Of a stretch of DNA of 52,103 bases, positions 8,731 through 17,466 are shown one piece after another (the stretch's first letter is position 1; each line of letters opens with the position of its first letter). Below the pieces are notes generated by a model. It was given only the letters and a program-made list of their open reading frames with translations, made no database searches and was not told where the DNA came from. The stretch spans positions 71,542 to 123,644 of the forward strand of contig JARFQY010000048.1 in the NCBI GenBank assembly GCA_029287535.1. The letters are read 5' to 3'. Made by a program: the position numbers and the translations under genes. The DNA comes from Filomicrobium sp. (GTDB lineage Bacteria; Pseudomonadota; Alphaproteobacteria; Rhizobiales; Hyphomicrobiaceae).

Positions 8731-9987
8731 CTATTTCTCGCGAGCCGCCAATCGAATTGGCGGCTTGTCGATTGGTTGCGCATTCTGTTGCTGTCGCGCC
8801 GTGTCGGAAGCGGCCTTCGTGGGACGAGACTTGGCCGCGCTTTGCAGGCTACCTTCGCGCAAGACGCGAAAGCCCAAACCGTTGTTCGCGAAATCACTCT
8901 TCACCCCAACGCGAATCGCAAGGTTGAGATGCTCCGCTGAGCTGAACCAACCTCCGCCCTTGGCGACTCGCCGCGAACAGTCAGCTTTGTTCGATCGTGC
9001 GGAGCTCGAGTTGCTGAGGTAACCATTCGACCAGCAGTCCGACGTTAACTCCCATGCGTTGCCGTGAACGTCGTGCATGTCGTTGCCATTTGCCGCATAT
9101 CGGCCGACCGGCAACGTGCGCCGGGCCCCGCGCCGGTTCTTGTCTGCAAAATTCGCTAGCTCACCGCTCGGCGGCCCGTCCTCGAGATAAGCGCCTGTGA
9201 CACCCGCTCGCGCTGCATATTCCCACTCGATTTCCGTTGGCAACCGGTAGACAGCTCCGGTCTTACGGCTGAGCCAATCGACGTAATGGTTTGCGTCCCT
9301 CCAGGTGACACAGACGACCGGGCTCATCCGGTTCTGTCTGAAACCCGGACGAAGGAAATGCCCCTTCTTCTTAGGTTTGCCGGCCACGCGACATGATCTG
9401 CCGGGCCTGTAAGAGGATTCATTAACGAAAACTTGGAATTCCTCGACCGTGACCTCGTACTTCCCGATGCCGAAATCACGGCTGATGGCGACGTTTCTTG
9501 CCGGCCCGAGCTTCGCGCCTTTCAGCGACGCGGTCGCGGTTGAGCCGATCATGGTCTGCCCCGCCCTGATCGGCACGATCACTGGGCATTTGGGACAATC
9601 CTGGAGCGAAGCACCGCCTCCTGTCTGCTCCTCCCCCGGCTCGCCCTCATCGCCGCCGGCCATGTGCTTTTCCTCCGGAGGGGCACCACCGCCGCCACCG
9701 CTGCCAGCACGGCCGCCGCCAGGGCCGCCGCCGCCGCCGCCTGATGCCTGACCACCCTGCTCACCACGTTCTTTCTTGGTGCGTTCCCAGTCGCCATAAA
9801 TGAATTCGCTGTCGTCCTCGATCAGAAAGAACAAGCCAAAGACTGCGGCGAACATAGCGAACAGGCCGTACCGCGCTCGCACTTTGTCTTTCTCGCTCAA
9901 CCCGGCATCAACCATCCAGGCGAGTGCGCCAACCATGACAAGCACGGCTGCCAGCGCCACGACGATAAACGTGCCCATATCAATCAT
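8731..9987 (-). CDS. Membrane-anchored SUMF1/FGE-fold protein, probably non-catalytic
   Basis: This 418-residue protein has two N-terminal membrane helices (about 6-27 and 38-56), a very Gly-rich, charged linker (about 70-125) and a DCPKCP motif near 130. A SUMF1 (formylglycine-generating enzyme) fold follows at about 134-377. The fold is shown by RLPTEIEWEYAARAG, then DVHGNAWELTSDCW, and a closing VAKGGGWFSS...LGFRVLRE. True sulfatase-activating enzymes have a Cys pair in the segment after the KGGS-like turn; here that segment (FSSAEHLNLAIRV) has none, and no sulfatase gene is near. It is therefore more likely a binding or structural module, perhaps exposed in the periplasm. The Gly linker resembles those of surface-assembled proteins. 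The function is unknown. Confidence 0.8.
   Translation of the reverse strand: MIDMGTFIVVALAAVLVMVGALAWMVDAGLSEKDKVRARYGLFAMFAAVFGLFFLIEDDSEFIYGDWERTKKERGEQGGQASGGGGGGPGGGRAGSGGGGGAPPEEKHMAGGDEGEPGEEQTGGGASLQDCPKCPVIVPIRAGQTMIGSTATASLKGAKLGPARNVAISRDFGIGKYEVTVEEFQVFVNESSYRPGRSCRVAGKPKKKGHFLRPGFRQNRMSPVVCVTWRDANHYVDWLSRKTGAVYRLPTEIEWEYAARAGVTGAYLEDGPPSGELANFADKNRRGARRTLPVGRYAANGNDMHDVHGNAWELTSDCWSNGYLSNSSSARSNKADCSRRVAKGGGWFSSAEHLNLAIRVGVKSDFANNGLGFRVLREGSLQSAAKSRPTKAASDTARQQQNAQPIDKPPIRLAAREK
8744..8764 (+). terminator. Perfect hairpin behind mutY, inside the end of the convergent gene
   Basis: GCCGCCAAT and ATTGGCGGC form a perfect 9-bp stem with a CGA loop, 24 bases after the mutY stop, followed by TTGTCGATT. 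It lies within the last codons of the convergent SUMF1-like gene. The T-tract is weak, so efficiency is uncertain. Confidence 0.45.
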
Positions 9988-10430
9988 GGCCGAGCCCCCA
10001 GTCGCCGATCATGTAGAGAATTGCATCAATTTGCATACGGTCAATGCGCACACGACCATCAACGTACCAGGAGTGTATAAAGCAATCGTTGAAATCCGCT
10101 TCGAAATGCGGCGGCAGAACCGGCACGACTCATACGCTCGAGCCAATAAGGCCTTCGTCTTTTCGTCGAGTAAGCACAGTGCGCCTGCCGAGGAGTTGGG
10201 ACCGCACGTCGACAAAAGTAGTAAGCACTCGGACATCGTCTCGCAAATCGACGCCAGCAAACCTCAAACCGGACACTGGCACTATACTGACGATAGTCAG
10301 GTGAGGTCCAAGCCACAAACCTTTGTCGCAGGGCGGCTTTCTTGACACCCCTAAGGGCCGACTCTATGGTCCGCCGCATCACGACACCCGCCGAATTCCC
10401 AGCCCGAATCTGCCGTTGAGGCTTCCGTAA
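9988..10430. other. Intergenic region upstream of the atp operon
   Basis: These 443 bases lie between the divergent SUMF1-like gene and atpI. Short open frames occur on both strands but none has a ribosome site or recognisable product. The right end holds a good promoter for atpI (listed separately). Nothing else was recognised. Confidence 0.5.
10342..10370 (+). promoter_or_regulatory. Candidate sigma70 promoter of the atp operon
   Basis: TTGACA at 10342-10347 and TATGGT at 10365-10370 are separated by exactly 17 bases. The -35 box is a full consensus match and the -10 box keeps the key first TA and last T. Transcription would begin near 10377, about 55 bases before the atpI start. It is the best promoter-like sequence I found in the window and sits where an operon promoter is needed. 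Confidence 0.65.
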
Positions 10431-10865
10431 ATGTCACCTGCAGGCGAGGGCCCCGACCAACGCGACGGCGAGATCAGCCGGCAAGAAAGAGACGACATCA
10501 AGCGGCGTTCTGCCGATATCGGCCGCAGGCTTGAAGAGGCACGCACGGCTGCGCCGGACCAAGGCTCGTCTCGCGGCTCGGGCAAAAGTGCAAGTAACGA
10601 AGTCATGGGCCGTGCGCTAAGACTGTCGACGGAGTTGATCGGTGGGATCGTCGTAGGCGCCGCAATCGGCTGGTATCTGGATACCTACCTGATGCCAACC
10701 GTGTTCGGCGTGAAGAGTTGGCCGCTGATGTTCATCATATTCTTCCTGCTCGGCTCCGCCGCGGGAATGCTGAATGTGGTGCGAACTGGAATGAAGATGA
10801 AGACCGGTCCTTCCGACCCCGCTAAGGGGCCTTCGGTCCCGGACATTGAAGACGATAGAGGTTGA
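10431..10865 (+). CDS. atpI: ATP synthase protein I (AtpI)
   Basis: AtpI is a small membrane protein thought to help assemble the c-ring or supply ions to Fo. This 144-residue copy has a charged, probably disordered N-terminal half (about 1-55). Two membrane helices follow (about 63-85 and 95-118) with the family feature [14 protein letters not shown] and a [13 protein letters not shown] motif in the second. It is the first gene of the Fo operon, 60 bases or so behind a strong promoter. Its TGA (10863-10865) lies within the ribosome site of atpB, implying coupled translation. Confidence 0.9.
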   Translation: MSPAGEGPDQRDGEISRQERDDIKRRSADIGRRLEEARTAAPDQGSSRGSGKSASNEVMGRALRLSTELIGGIVVGAAIGWYLDTYLMPTVFGVKSWPLMFIIFFLLGSAAGMLNVVRTGMKMKTGPSDPAKGPSVPDIEDDRG

Positions 10866-10875
10866 GGGAAAATCC

Positions 10876-11646
10876 GTGGCAGCAGACGGTCATGACCACA
10901 GTCCGATCAAACAGTTCGAGATCAAGGAATTGGTCCCGATCGACCTATTCGGTATCGACGCCTCACTGACCAACTCCGGCGCCTATATGCTGGTGGGTCT
11001 GGGACTGATCTTCGGCTTCTTGTACTTTTCAACGGGCGGTCGCTCGCTGGTTCCGACCCGCTTGCAGTCGATCTCCGAGCTCATTTACGAATTCGTCGCC
11101 AACACCGTGCGCGAGAACGTAGGCCCAAAGGGCATGCAGTTTTTCCCGCTGGTGTTCTCGCTGTTCATGTTCGTTCTGGTCGTGAACCTGCTCGGAATGA
11201 TTCCGATCCCCGGCATTACCTTCACAGTAACAAGCCACATCGCGGTAACCGCGGCTCTAGCGCTGCTCGTCATATCGATTGTCATCATCTACGGCCTCTA
11301 TAAGCACGGTCTTGGCTTCTTCGGTCTGTTTGTGCCCTCCGGAGTTCCCGCGGTGCTCTTGCCGATACTGGTCCCGATCGAGATCATCTCATTCATCTCC
11401 CGACCCATCAGCCTTTCCGTCCGTCTATTCGCCAACATGCTCGCAGGACATATCGCCCTGAAGATTTTCGCCGGTTTCGTCGGCCTTCTCCTTGGCGCGG
11501 GTTTTTGGGCGCTGCTGGCTCCACTGCCGCTTGCTTTGACGGTTGCGCTCACCGCGCTTGAAGTTCTGGTCGCGGTCCTGCAGGCCTACGTGTTTGCGGT
11601 TCTGACCTGTATCTACCTTAACGACGCCGTGCACGGCGCACACTGA
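10876..11646 (+). CDS. atpB: ATP synthase Fo subunit a
   Basis: Subunit a forms the two proton half-channels against the c-ring. The 256-residue protein has five to six membrane helices. The conserved [12 protein letters not shown] motif contains the essential arginine that interacts with the c-ring carboxylate. The N-terminus [12 protein letters not shown] is typical of rhizobial-type AtpB. An open frame extends upstream to 10846, but GAGGGA at 10864-10869 lies 6 bases before the GTG at 10876, which also avoids overlapping atpI, so the GTG was chosen. Confidence 0.96.
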   Translation: MAADGHDHSPIKQFEIKELVPIDLFGIDASLTNSGAYMLVGLGLIFGFLYFSTGGRSLVPTRLQSISELIYEFVANTVRENVGPKGMQFFPLVFSLFMFVLVVNLLGMIPIPGITFTVTSHIAVTAALALLVISIVIIYGLYKHGLGFFGLFVPSGVPAVLLPILVPIEIISFISRPISLSVRLFANMLAGHIALKIFAGFVGLLLGAGFWALLAPLPLALTVALTALEVLVAVLQAYVFAVLTCIYLNDAVHGAH

Positions 11647-11721
11647 TGTGCAGCCTGGCCCGGCAATTCTAACCGTCGCAAATTTGGATATTGCGAACAC
11701 GACAAACCAAGGAGCTCTAAA

Positions 11722-11949
11722 ATGGATCCAGAAGCAGCCAAATACATCGGTGCCGGCATCGCTTGCCTCGGCATGGCCGGCGCCGGCATCGGTCTCGGCA
11801 CCCTGTTCGGCCAGTTCCTCTCGGGCGCATTGCGCAACCCTTCGGCTGCCGACGGCCAGCGCGGGACGCTGCTGCTTGGCTTTGCGCTGACCGAAGCGCT
11901 TGGCATCTTTTCGCTGCTCATCGCACTGCTTCTGCTGTTTGCGGTCTAG
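11722..11949 (+). CDS. atpE: ATP synthase Fo subunit c
   Basis: This is the proteolipid of the rotating c-ring, 75 residues in two membrane helices. The first helix carries the glycine-packing run [14 protein letters not shown]. The loop has RNPSA, and the second helix has the ion-binding glutamate in [10 protein letters not shown] (Glu58), so it is a proton-type alphaproteobacterial c subunit. GGAG lies 7 bases before the ATG. A strong hairpin follows at 11978-12009, before the b' gene. Confidence 0.97.
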   Translation: MDPEAAKYIGAGIACLGMAGAGIGLGTLFGQFLSGALRNPSAADGQRGTLLLGFALTEALGIFSLLIALLLLFAV

Positions 11950-11977
11950 TCAGCTCAGTACCAAAGCAAGACCCATC

Positions 11978-12009
11978 GGCGAGGCATCCCTGTTAGGGCC
12001 GGCCTCGCC
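11978..12009 (+). promoter_or_regulatory. Intercistronic hairpin between atpE and the b' gene
   Basis: GGCGAGGC (11978-11985) pairs with GCCTCGCC (12002-12009). Inside it CCCT (11988-11991) pairs with AGGG (11995-11998), giving a two-part stem. It is followed by TCTTGATG, not a T-run, so it is more likely an mRNA-stabilising element or partial attenuator favouring atpE, whose product is needed in many copies, than a full terminator. Confidence 0.55.
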
Positions 12010-12041
12010 TCTTGATGTGAAATCACTGATTCCGGCGAGCC

Positions 12042-12611
12042 ATGGCTGAGACAAACAAAATCGGTGGCGCTGACGGCGCACACAAAGACGTCCATACGTC
12101 GACAGGCGCACACGGCGGCAGCGCGGAAAGTAAGTTTCCACCATTCAACACAGAGACCTTCGCGCCTCAGCTTGTATGGCTCGCGCTCACATTCACCTTG
12201 CTCTACGTGTTGATGTCGCGCATCGCTCTACCCCGCATTGGCGAAGTCATTGAGGAACGCCGCGAGCGCATTCAACGCGACCTCGATACCGCAGAGCGTC
12301 TCAAGTCGGATACCGACAAGGCGCTCGCAGATTACGAGAAAGCCCTCAGCGACGCACGTTCGAACGCCGGGGCGATCGCACGCGAAACGCGCGACAAGCT
12401 GGATGCAAAGGTTGCCAAGCGTCAGGCGGTCGTGGACGCGGAGATACACGACAGAATCGCGGATGCCGAAAAGCGCATCCAGGACACGCGGACCAAGGCG
12501 CTAGCCAGCGTCGATGAGATCGCCACCGACGTCGCCGGAGCCGTTGTCAAACAGCTCATCGATTCCGACGTGTCTCCCGCCGACATTCGATCCGCGTTGA
12601 GCAAAGGCTGA
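12042..12611 (+). CDS. ATP synthase Fo subunit b'
   Basis: This is the second b-type stator subunit (b', often called atpG or atpF2), found in Alphaproteobacteria and cyanobacteria, which pairs with b to hold F1 against rotation. It has 189 residues. A polar N-terminal extension (about 1-38) precedes a single membrane helix (about 42-62, LVWLALTFTLLYVLMSRIALP), and a long charged helix with RRERIQRDLDTAERLKSDTD runs to the end. The N-terminal extension is longer than in b. It precedes atpF by 11 bases in the same operon. Confidence 0.94.
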   Translation: MAETNKIGGADGAHKDVHTSTGAHGGSAESKFPPFNTETFAPQLVWLALTFTLLYVLMSRIALPRIGEVIEERRERIQRDLDTAERLKSDTDKALADYEKALSDARSNAGAIARETRDKLDAKVAKRQAVVDAEIHDRIADAEKRIQDTRTKALASVDEIATDVAGAVVKQLIDSDVSPADIRSALSKG

Positions 12612-12622
12612 GGATACCCGAC

Positions 12623-13117
12623 ATGCAGGCCATAATCGACAACCCCGAAGTTTGGGTCCTAGTGTCCTTCCTCATCTTTTGCGGCATCCTGGTCTACCTA
12701 GGCGTACCCGGCATGATGGCGAAGGGTCTCGATGATCGCGCCGATCGCATCCGCAGCGAACTTGATGAGGCCCGGCGCCTTCGCGAAGAAGCCCAGGCGC
12801 TGTTGACCGAGTATCAAAAGAAGGCGCGCGAGGCCGAGGAAGAAGCCAAGGGCATCATCGACCAGGCCCGCCGCGAAGCCGAAGCCCTCGAAAAGGAAAC
12901 CGAAGTCAAGCTCAAAGAGAGCCTTGAGCGCCGCACCAAGCTCGCCGAGGACAAGATCTCCCGCGCCGAAGCTCAGGCCGTTAGCGAGGTCAAATCTTCG
13001 GCCATCGATGCCGCCATTTCTGCTGCCGAAAAAGTCGTCAGCAAGAAGGTCACCGGAGACAAGGGCAACGACCTTATCGACCAGAGCATCAAGTCACTCG
13101 GCACGCGCCTGAACTGA
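12623..13117 (+). CDS. atpF: ATP synthase Fo subunit b
   Basis: This is the stator stalk subunit, 164 residues: an N-terminal membrane helix (about 7-27), then a long heptad-like charged helix (DDRADRIRSELDEARRLREEA and on) that dimerises with b' and reaches the F1 delta subunit. GAGG lies 9 bases before the ATG. It is the last gene of this Fo operon; a clear terminator follows. The F1 genes (delta, alpha, gamma, beta, epsilon) are not in the window, as usual for this class. Confidence 0.94.
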   Translation: MQAIIDNPEVWVLVSFLIFCGILVYLGVPGMMAKGLDDRADRIRSELDEARRLREEAQALLTEYQKKAREAEEEAKGIIDQARREAEALEKETEVKLKESLERRTKLAEDKISRAEAQAVSEVKSSAIDAAISAAEKVVSKKVTGDKGNDLIDQSIKSLGTRLN

Positions 13118-13167
13118 CACCGCTGCGTTTGGGCGGCTGCTCGAAAAATGCGAATGTCCAAGAAAAT

Positions 13168-13200
13168 GGGCGGGCACCTGGAAGGTCCCGCCCTTTCTTA
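13168..13200. terminator. Terminator of the atp operon, probably bidirectional
   Basis: GGGCGGG (13168-13174) pairs with CCCGCCC (13187-13193), with an inner ACCT/AGGT extension and a GGA tip. TTTCTTATT follows on the + strand. On the - strand the hairpin is followed by CATTTTCTTGG, so it can also end the convergent lipoprotein transcript. Confidence 0.85.
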
Positions 13201-13241
13201 TTGGACTGCATTGCCTCGATAGGCCGTTCTGCTTGCCGGAG

Positions 13242-13937
13242 TCAGCTCGCTCCACCAGGAGCCTGTTTTTCGAAGCCGACGTGCATCTTGTACTCGCCCG
13301 GGCGCGCACCCTGCGCAACGTCAAAGGCGATGATCCGCACTGCCGAGAAATAGCTGATGGGGCGATCGAGATTCAGATCAACGGCGACCTGCATTGTGTC
13401 GGCCACGACCTCCTGCCGGTTTGAATCCGTCACGAAAACCTTGACGGGAAATGTTGCCGGTCCGGTCTGTCCGCGCGGACCAAGTAAGACCCGACCGGAG
13501 AAACCGTATTTGACCGTCACACGCCCCGGCTGGACGATGCACTCACGTGCCGTTTTGGTGATTTCGCCGCGGTGCTTCACCGCCAGACCATCGCCGATCC
13601 GGCCGTCTTCATAGATCGTAATGTGACGGTGGCGTTCCTTCGGGACGAATTTCGGACATCCATGCGCGATGCCACCCGTAGACAACGCACCGGTAGCACC
13701 GTTCGCGTCGGCCTTTGCCGCCGAAAGCAATTGTTCTTCGGAAACGCCGGCGACTTTGGTCTGCTCCGTACCGCCTCCGAGAATGCTCGAACCGAAGCCC
13801 GTTGACAGAGATGGTATACTGCATCCCGAAAGACCAAAGGCTGCGATCGCCGCAAATGCGCAAGCGACAACCGATTGCTTTTTGCGCAACGGTCTGTCTG
13901 CCCAGAACCCAGAAACCCCCAGCTCAGTGCGTTGCAT
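13242..13937 (-). CDS. Putative lipoprotein of unknown function
   Basis: I do not recognise the family. The protein (231 residues from the chosen ATG) has a lipoprotein signal with KKQ, a hydrophobic stretch and the lipobox LSGC, so it should be anchored to a membrane. The mature part starts with a Ser/Gly/Thr-rich linker, then a strand-rich domain of ~150 residues containing CPKFVPKERHRHITIYEDGR and two further segments, TARECIVQPGRVTVKYGFSGRVLLGP and DLNLDRPISYFSAV. Two cysteines in the domain might pair. The frame is open upstream as far as a TTG at 14036 with other ATGs at 13991 and 14024, and the ribosome sites do not settle the start. It converges on the atp operon. Confidence 0.65.
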   Translation of the reverse strand: MQRTELGVSGFWADRPLRKKQSVVACAFAAIAAFGLSGCSIPSLSTGFGSSILGGGTEQTKVAGVSEEQLLSAAKADANGATGALSTGGIAHGCPKFVPKERHRHITIYEDGRIGDGLAVKHRGEITKTARECIVQPGRVTVKYGFSGRVLLGPRGQTGPATFPVKVFVTDSNRQEVVADTMQVAVDLNLDRPISYFSAVRIIAFDVAQGARPGEYKMHVGFEKQAPGGAS

Positions 13938-14119
13938 GTTGCTCTGCGAGCCCCCATACTTCGACTGCCGCGAACGGAGCCATTTGTTCATCCCCCGACA
14001 CGTCTTATGCTGACGTGTTGCCATAATCCGACTCAAAGCCTAGCACCCCCAAGGGTATCCAAAAAGTGCCCGAATGAGCCAACCAGACCTCAATGCCCGG
14101 AAATCGAGGCCGATCGACA

Positions 14120-15124
14120 ATGAACACAAACGCAGCCCCGGCACGGACGATTGATCGTAACGAGCGCCCCCCACTAAAGATCCTGTTGGCGGCCCCGCGC
14201 GGCTTCTGTGCTGGCGTAGACCGAGCCATCAAGATCGTCGAGCTGGCTCTCGAAAAGTTCGGTGCGCCCGTCTATGTCAGGCATGAGATCGTGCACAACC
14301 GTTATGTCGTTGATTCTCTGCGATCTAAAGGCGCCATTTTTGTGGATGAACTCAGTGAGATACCAGACACTGACCAGCCTGTGATATTTTCAGCACACGG
14401 CGTTGCCAGGTCCGTGCCGGAAGCCGCAAAATTGCGCAACATGTTCGTTCTCGATGCCACCTGCCCTTTGGTGTTCAAGGTCCACTTTGAAGCTCGGCGT
14501 CAATATGATGCAGGATATCAGTCGCTTCTCATCGGGCATGCCGGGCACCCGGAAGTTGTGGGCACCATGGGACAATTACCGGATGGGGCTGTCACGCTGA
14601 TTGAAACCGTCGCCGACGCGGACGCATTCGAGCCGATTGACCCGGAGAAACTTGCGTTTACGACGCAGACCACACTATCCGTCGACGACACCGCTGAGAT
14701 TGTTGAGCGTCTTCGGCAGCGGTTCCCCTCCATTCTCAGTCCGGCGAAGGAAGACATCTGCTACGCCACCACCAACCGGCAGGCCGCCGTCAAAGAGATC
14801 GCCGGGGAATGTGACGTTGTGCTCGTCGTCGGCGCACCCAATAGCTCCAATTCGATGCGTCTCGTAGAGGTCGCCGAGAAGGCCGGATGTCCCTCCGGTT
14901 ACCTTGTTCAGCGCGCATCTGACATTCCCTGGAATGAGCTGCCGCCATCCGGTGGCACCATAGGTCTCACGGCCGGTGCATCGGCACCCGAAGTCCTGGT
15001 GGACGAGGTCATCTCGGCTCTGAAGGAGCGTTACGAGGCCTCCGTCGAGGTGGTGACGACGGCCGAGGAGAATGTCGCATTCAACATTCCCCGCGCGCTT
15101 CGCGATACCGCCCCGGCCGCTTGA
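14120..15124 (+). CDS. ispH: 4-hydroxy-3-methylbut-2-enyl diphosphate reductase (IspH)
   Basis: IspH is the last enzyme of the MEP pathway, reducing HMBPP to IPP and DMAPP with a 4Fe-4S cluster. This copy has 334 residues. The three cluster cysteines are present: Cys30 in GFCAGVDRA, Cys115 in ATCPLV and Cys214 in [11 protein letters not shown]. Substrate-binding histidines are seen in SAHGVA and GHAGHPE, and SAPE lies near the end. An upstream ATG at 14093 has no ribosome site, whereas GAGG lies about 10 bases before the ATG at 14120. It starts a + strand group with thrB and rnhA, a common alphaproteobacterial order. Confidence 0.96.
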   Translation: MNTNAAPARTIDRNERPPLKILLAAPRGFCAGVDRAIKIVELALEKFGAPVYVRHEIVHNRYVVDSLRSKGAIFVDELSEIPDTDQPVIFSAHGVARSVPEAAKLRNMFVLDATCPLVFKVHFEARRQYDAGYQSLLIGHAGHPEVVGTMGQLPDGAVTLIETVADADAFEPIDPEKLAFTTQTTLSVDDTAEIVERLRQRFPSILSPAKEDICYATTNRQAAVKEIAGECDVVLVVGAPNSSNSMRLVEVAEKAGCPSGYLVQRASDIPWNELPPSGGTIGLTAGASAPEVLVDEVISALKERYEASVEVVTTAEENVAFNIPRALRDTAPAA

Positions 15125-15180
15125 CCGCCGGACGCTTGCCGAAATCCAGGCTGAAAGATCAATCAACAAGCGGAACCGTG

Positions 15181-16140
15181 ATGGCCGTCTACACCGAAGT
15201 CAGCGACGACGACCTCGCTCAGTTCCTTGAGCGTTATGACATTGGCGATCTGCTTTCCTTCAAGGGCATCGCCGAGGGCGTCGAAAACACAAACTACATA
15301 CTGCACACAACCAACGGCGCCTTCATCCTTACACTCTACGAAAAGCGCGTCGCCACGGCGGACTTGCCCTTCTTCCTCGGGCTCATGGAGCACTTGGCCA
15401 AGCACGATGTTTCTTGTCCTCTGCCGGTCCGCGATCGCGAAGGCAACAACCTGAATTCACTGTGCGGGCGAACGGCCGCCCTCATTACCTTCCTGGAAGG
15501 CTTCTGCATCCGCCGGCCTAAGCCACCCCATTGCACCGAGGTCGGCCGTAATTTGGCGCGCCTTCACCTTGCCGGCGACGGCTTCGCGATGCGCCGGGAA
15601 AACGCTCTCGGGCCGCAAGGTTGGCGCCCCCTGTTCGAGCACTTTGCCGACGAAGCCGATGTAATCGCCGGCGGTCTGCAATGCGAGATTTCCGATGAGC
15701 TTGACTGGCTGGAACGACACTGGCCCGCGGAATTGCCCAAGGGCATCATCCACGCCGACCTGTTCCCCGATAATGTCTTTTTCATCGGCGGCAATCTTTC
15801 AGGCGTCATCGACTTTTACTTCGCCTGCAACGATTTCCTCTCGTATGACCTGGCCGTCTGCCTGAACGCATGGTGCTTTGAAGAGGACTTTTCGTTCAAC
15901 GTCACCAAGGGCCGCGCGTTGCTCAAGGCTTATGAGGAAGTACGCCCACTTCAAGCCGAAGAACGTGAAGCCATGTCGACGCTTGCACGCGGCGCCGCAT
16001 TGCGCTTCCTGCTGACGCGCTGCTACGACTGGCTCAATACCCCGCCTGGAGCCATCGTCAAACCGCACGACCCCAAGGCCTATCTGCGCCGCCTTCGCTT
16101 CCATCAGCGCGCGGCAACCATCGCCGACTATGGCTGCTGA
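15181..16140 (+). CDS. thrB: Homoserine kinase, APH-fold type (ThrB)
   Basis: This enzyme phosphorylates homoserine on the threonine pathway. It is the type II homoserine kinase, with an aminoglycoside-phosphotransferase fold, not the GHMP fold of E. coli ThrB. In 319 residues it shows the catalytic loop [13 protein letters not shown] (Asp193, Asn198) and the metal-binding aspartate in GVIDFYF (Asp211). The frame is open back to 15121, overlapping ispH, but the conserved N-terminus [12 protein letters not shown] begins at 15181. It supplies the substrate of threonine synthase, encoded 10 kb away at 25409-26827. Confidence 0.93.
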   Translation: MAVYTEVSDDDLAQFLERYDIGDLLSFKGIAEGVENTNYILHTTNGAFILTLYEKRVATADLPFFLGLMEHLAKHDVSCPLPVRDREGNNLNSLCGRTAALITFLEGFCIRRPKPPHCTEVGRNLARLHLAGDGFAMRRENALGPQGWRPLFEHFADEADVIAGGLQCEISDELDWLERHWPAELPKGIIHADLFPDNVFFIGGNLSGVIDFYFACNDFLSYDLAVCLNAWCFEEDFSFNVTKGRALLKAYEEVRPLQAEEREAMSTLARGAALRFLLTRCYDWLNTPPGAIVKPHDPKAYLRRLRFHQRAATIADYGC

Positions 16141-16190
16141 CGAACAGCCGTTCCATCCATGACGAGCAAGTAGACAACGGCACCGCCAAC

Positions 16191-16646
16191 ATGGCCACTG
16201 CGAAACCAAGACCCCACGTCACCATCTACACCGACGGAGCATGCTCGGGAAATCCCGGCCCCGGCGGCTGGGGCGCGATCCTGATGTCGGGCGAACACCG
16301 CAAGGAGCTGAGCGGCGGCGAGGAACTGACCACAAATAACAAAATGGAACTGACCGCCGCTATTGAGGCTCTCGCCGCCTTGAAACGCTCAAGCAAGGTC
16401 GAGCTGCACACGGATTCAACATACGTGCAAAACGGCATCAAGACATGGATCCACGGTTGGAAGCGCAACGGCTGGCGAACCGCTGACAAAAAACCGGTCA
16501 AGAATGCCGAGCTATGGCAACGCCTCGACGAGCTCCGCACCCACCACGATGTCGAATGGCATTGGGTCAAAGGGCACGCTGGCCATCCCGAAAACGAGCG
16601 CGCTGACGAACTGGCCCGCGAAGGCATGGCGCCGTTCAAGGTGTAA
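16191..16646 (+). CDS. rnhA: Ribonuclease HI
   Basis: RNase HI cleaves RNA in RNA:DNA hybrids. The 151-residue protein, of normal length, carries the full catalytic set: Asp15 (YTDGAC), Glu53 ([12 protein letters not shown]), Asp75 (HTDSTYV) and Asp139 (NERADELA), plus the flexible-loop His in VKGHAGH and the basic protrusion [18 protein letters not shown]. It lies 50 bases after thrB, probably in the same transcript. The ATG has a weak ribosome site. Confidence 0.97.
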   Translation: MATAKPRPHVTIYTDGACSGNPGPGGWGAILMSGEHRKELSGGEELTTNNKMELTAAIEALAALKRSSKVELHTDSTYVQNGIKTWIHGWKRNGWRTADKKPVKNAELWQRLDELRTHHDVEWHWVKGHAGHPENERADELAREGMAPFKV

Positions 16647-16814
16647 GGTGGATCGTGACGGTACTGCCGCCCCCCCCCTTCATTGCCGTTGCCTCCAGGC
16701 CAGGGCGATTGTCTCTTGCGCGCCGCCGCCTAGTGAATTTGCGAGGCGAGCCCGACGCCAAGCAGACAACCGCGTTCGAGACGGCTTGGCGTACCGCAGG
16801 CCCGTGGCGCTTTC

Positions 16815-17312
16815 CTAGATTGAATCCCCTATCGCCGAGCACAACGTGGCGGCACTTGATTTGTCATGCTCCGGCGGTGCTTCATCGATGTTGAGCATCT
16901 TGACGACGCCGTCATCAACCAGCATCGAATAGCGCTTGGAACGCACTCCAAGTCCGAACCCTGACAGGTCGATATCAAGCCCGGTCGCCTTGGCGAATTC
17001 GGCCGCACCATCGGCGAGTAGCTCGACTTTGCCAGTCGCACCGGTGTCCTTGCCCCACTGATCCATGACGAAAACGTCGTTGACCGCCGTGCAACATATG
17101 GCATCGACACCTTTGCCCTTGATCTCGGCGAGCCGCTCCAGGAAACCGGGCATGTGCTTTTGGTGGCAGGTCGGCGTATACGCACCCGGCACAGCGAACA
17201 GGGCCACCTTGCGCCCGGAGAACACCTCCGAAGTGGTCTTGGGCTGCGGCCCTTCTGAACCCATCACAAAGAACTTGGCTTCTGGCAGCCGGTCACCGAC
17301 GCTGATGGTCAT
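16815..17312 (-). CDS. Peroxiredoxin, Prx5/redoxin type
   Basis: This is a cytoplasmic thiol peroxidase of 165 residues that reduces hydrogen and organic peroxides. The peroxidatic Cys49 sits in VPGAYTPTCHQKHMPG, the Prx5 signature, and the helper arginine is in GVRSKRYSM. Further cysteines at 73, 74 and 158 could act in resolution. AGGAG lies 6 bases before the ATG. It follows the DsbD-N-like gene on the same strand by 154 bases, so both may belong to a thiol-redox unit. The reductant (glutaredoxin or thioredoxin) cannot be told. Confidence 0.92.
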   Translation of the reverse strand: MTISVGDRLPEAKFFVMGSEGPQPKTTSEVFSGRKVALFAVPGAYTPTCHQKHMPGFLERLAEIKGKGVDAICCTAVNDVFVMDQWGKDTGATGKVELLADGAAEFAKATGLDIDLSGFGLGVRSKRYSMLVDDGVVKMLNIDEAPPEHDKSSAATLCSAIGDSI

Positions 17313-17466
17313 AGGTCTCTCCTCGAAAACTCGCCAAAGACGATCAAGTGTGAAGTTGAAGTAAAGTTGAACGACGCGCCGGCCCAGACGGTTTGCGACA
17401 GGCGACCGCGACGAAATGAACTATACCAGCGGCTCATCAAGGAGATAGGGCGGAAACCCCACCACA

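Noticed and set aside
8731-9987. Calling the SUMF1-fold protein a sulfatase-activating enzyme
   Set aside because: The cysteine pair of the active site is absent and no sulfatase gene is nearby.
10009-10260. Possible 83-codon gene on the - strand upstream of the SUMF1-like gene
   Set aside because: No ribosome site, no recognisable product, and it lies in the divergent regulatory region of the atp operon.
16671-16678. Run of eight C residues after rnhA as a phase-variation tract
   Set aside because: It lies outside any coding sequence and no promoter elements surround it, so a switching role is not supported.
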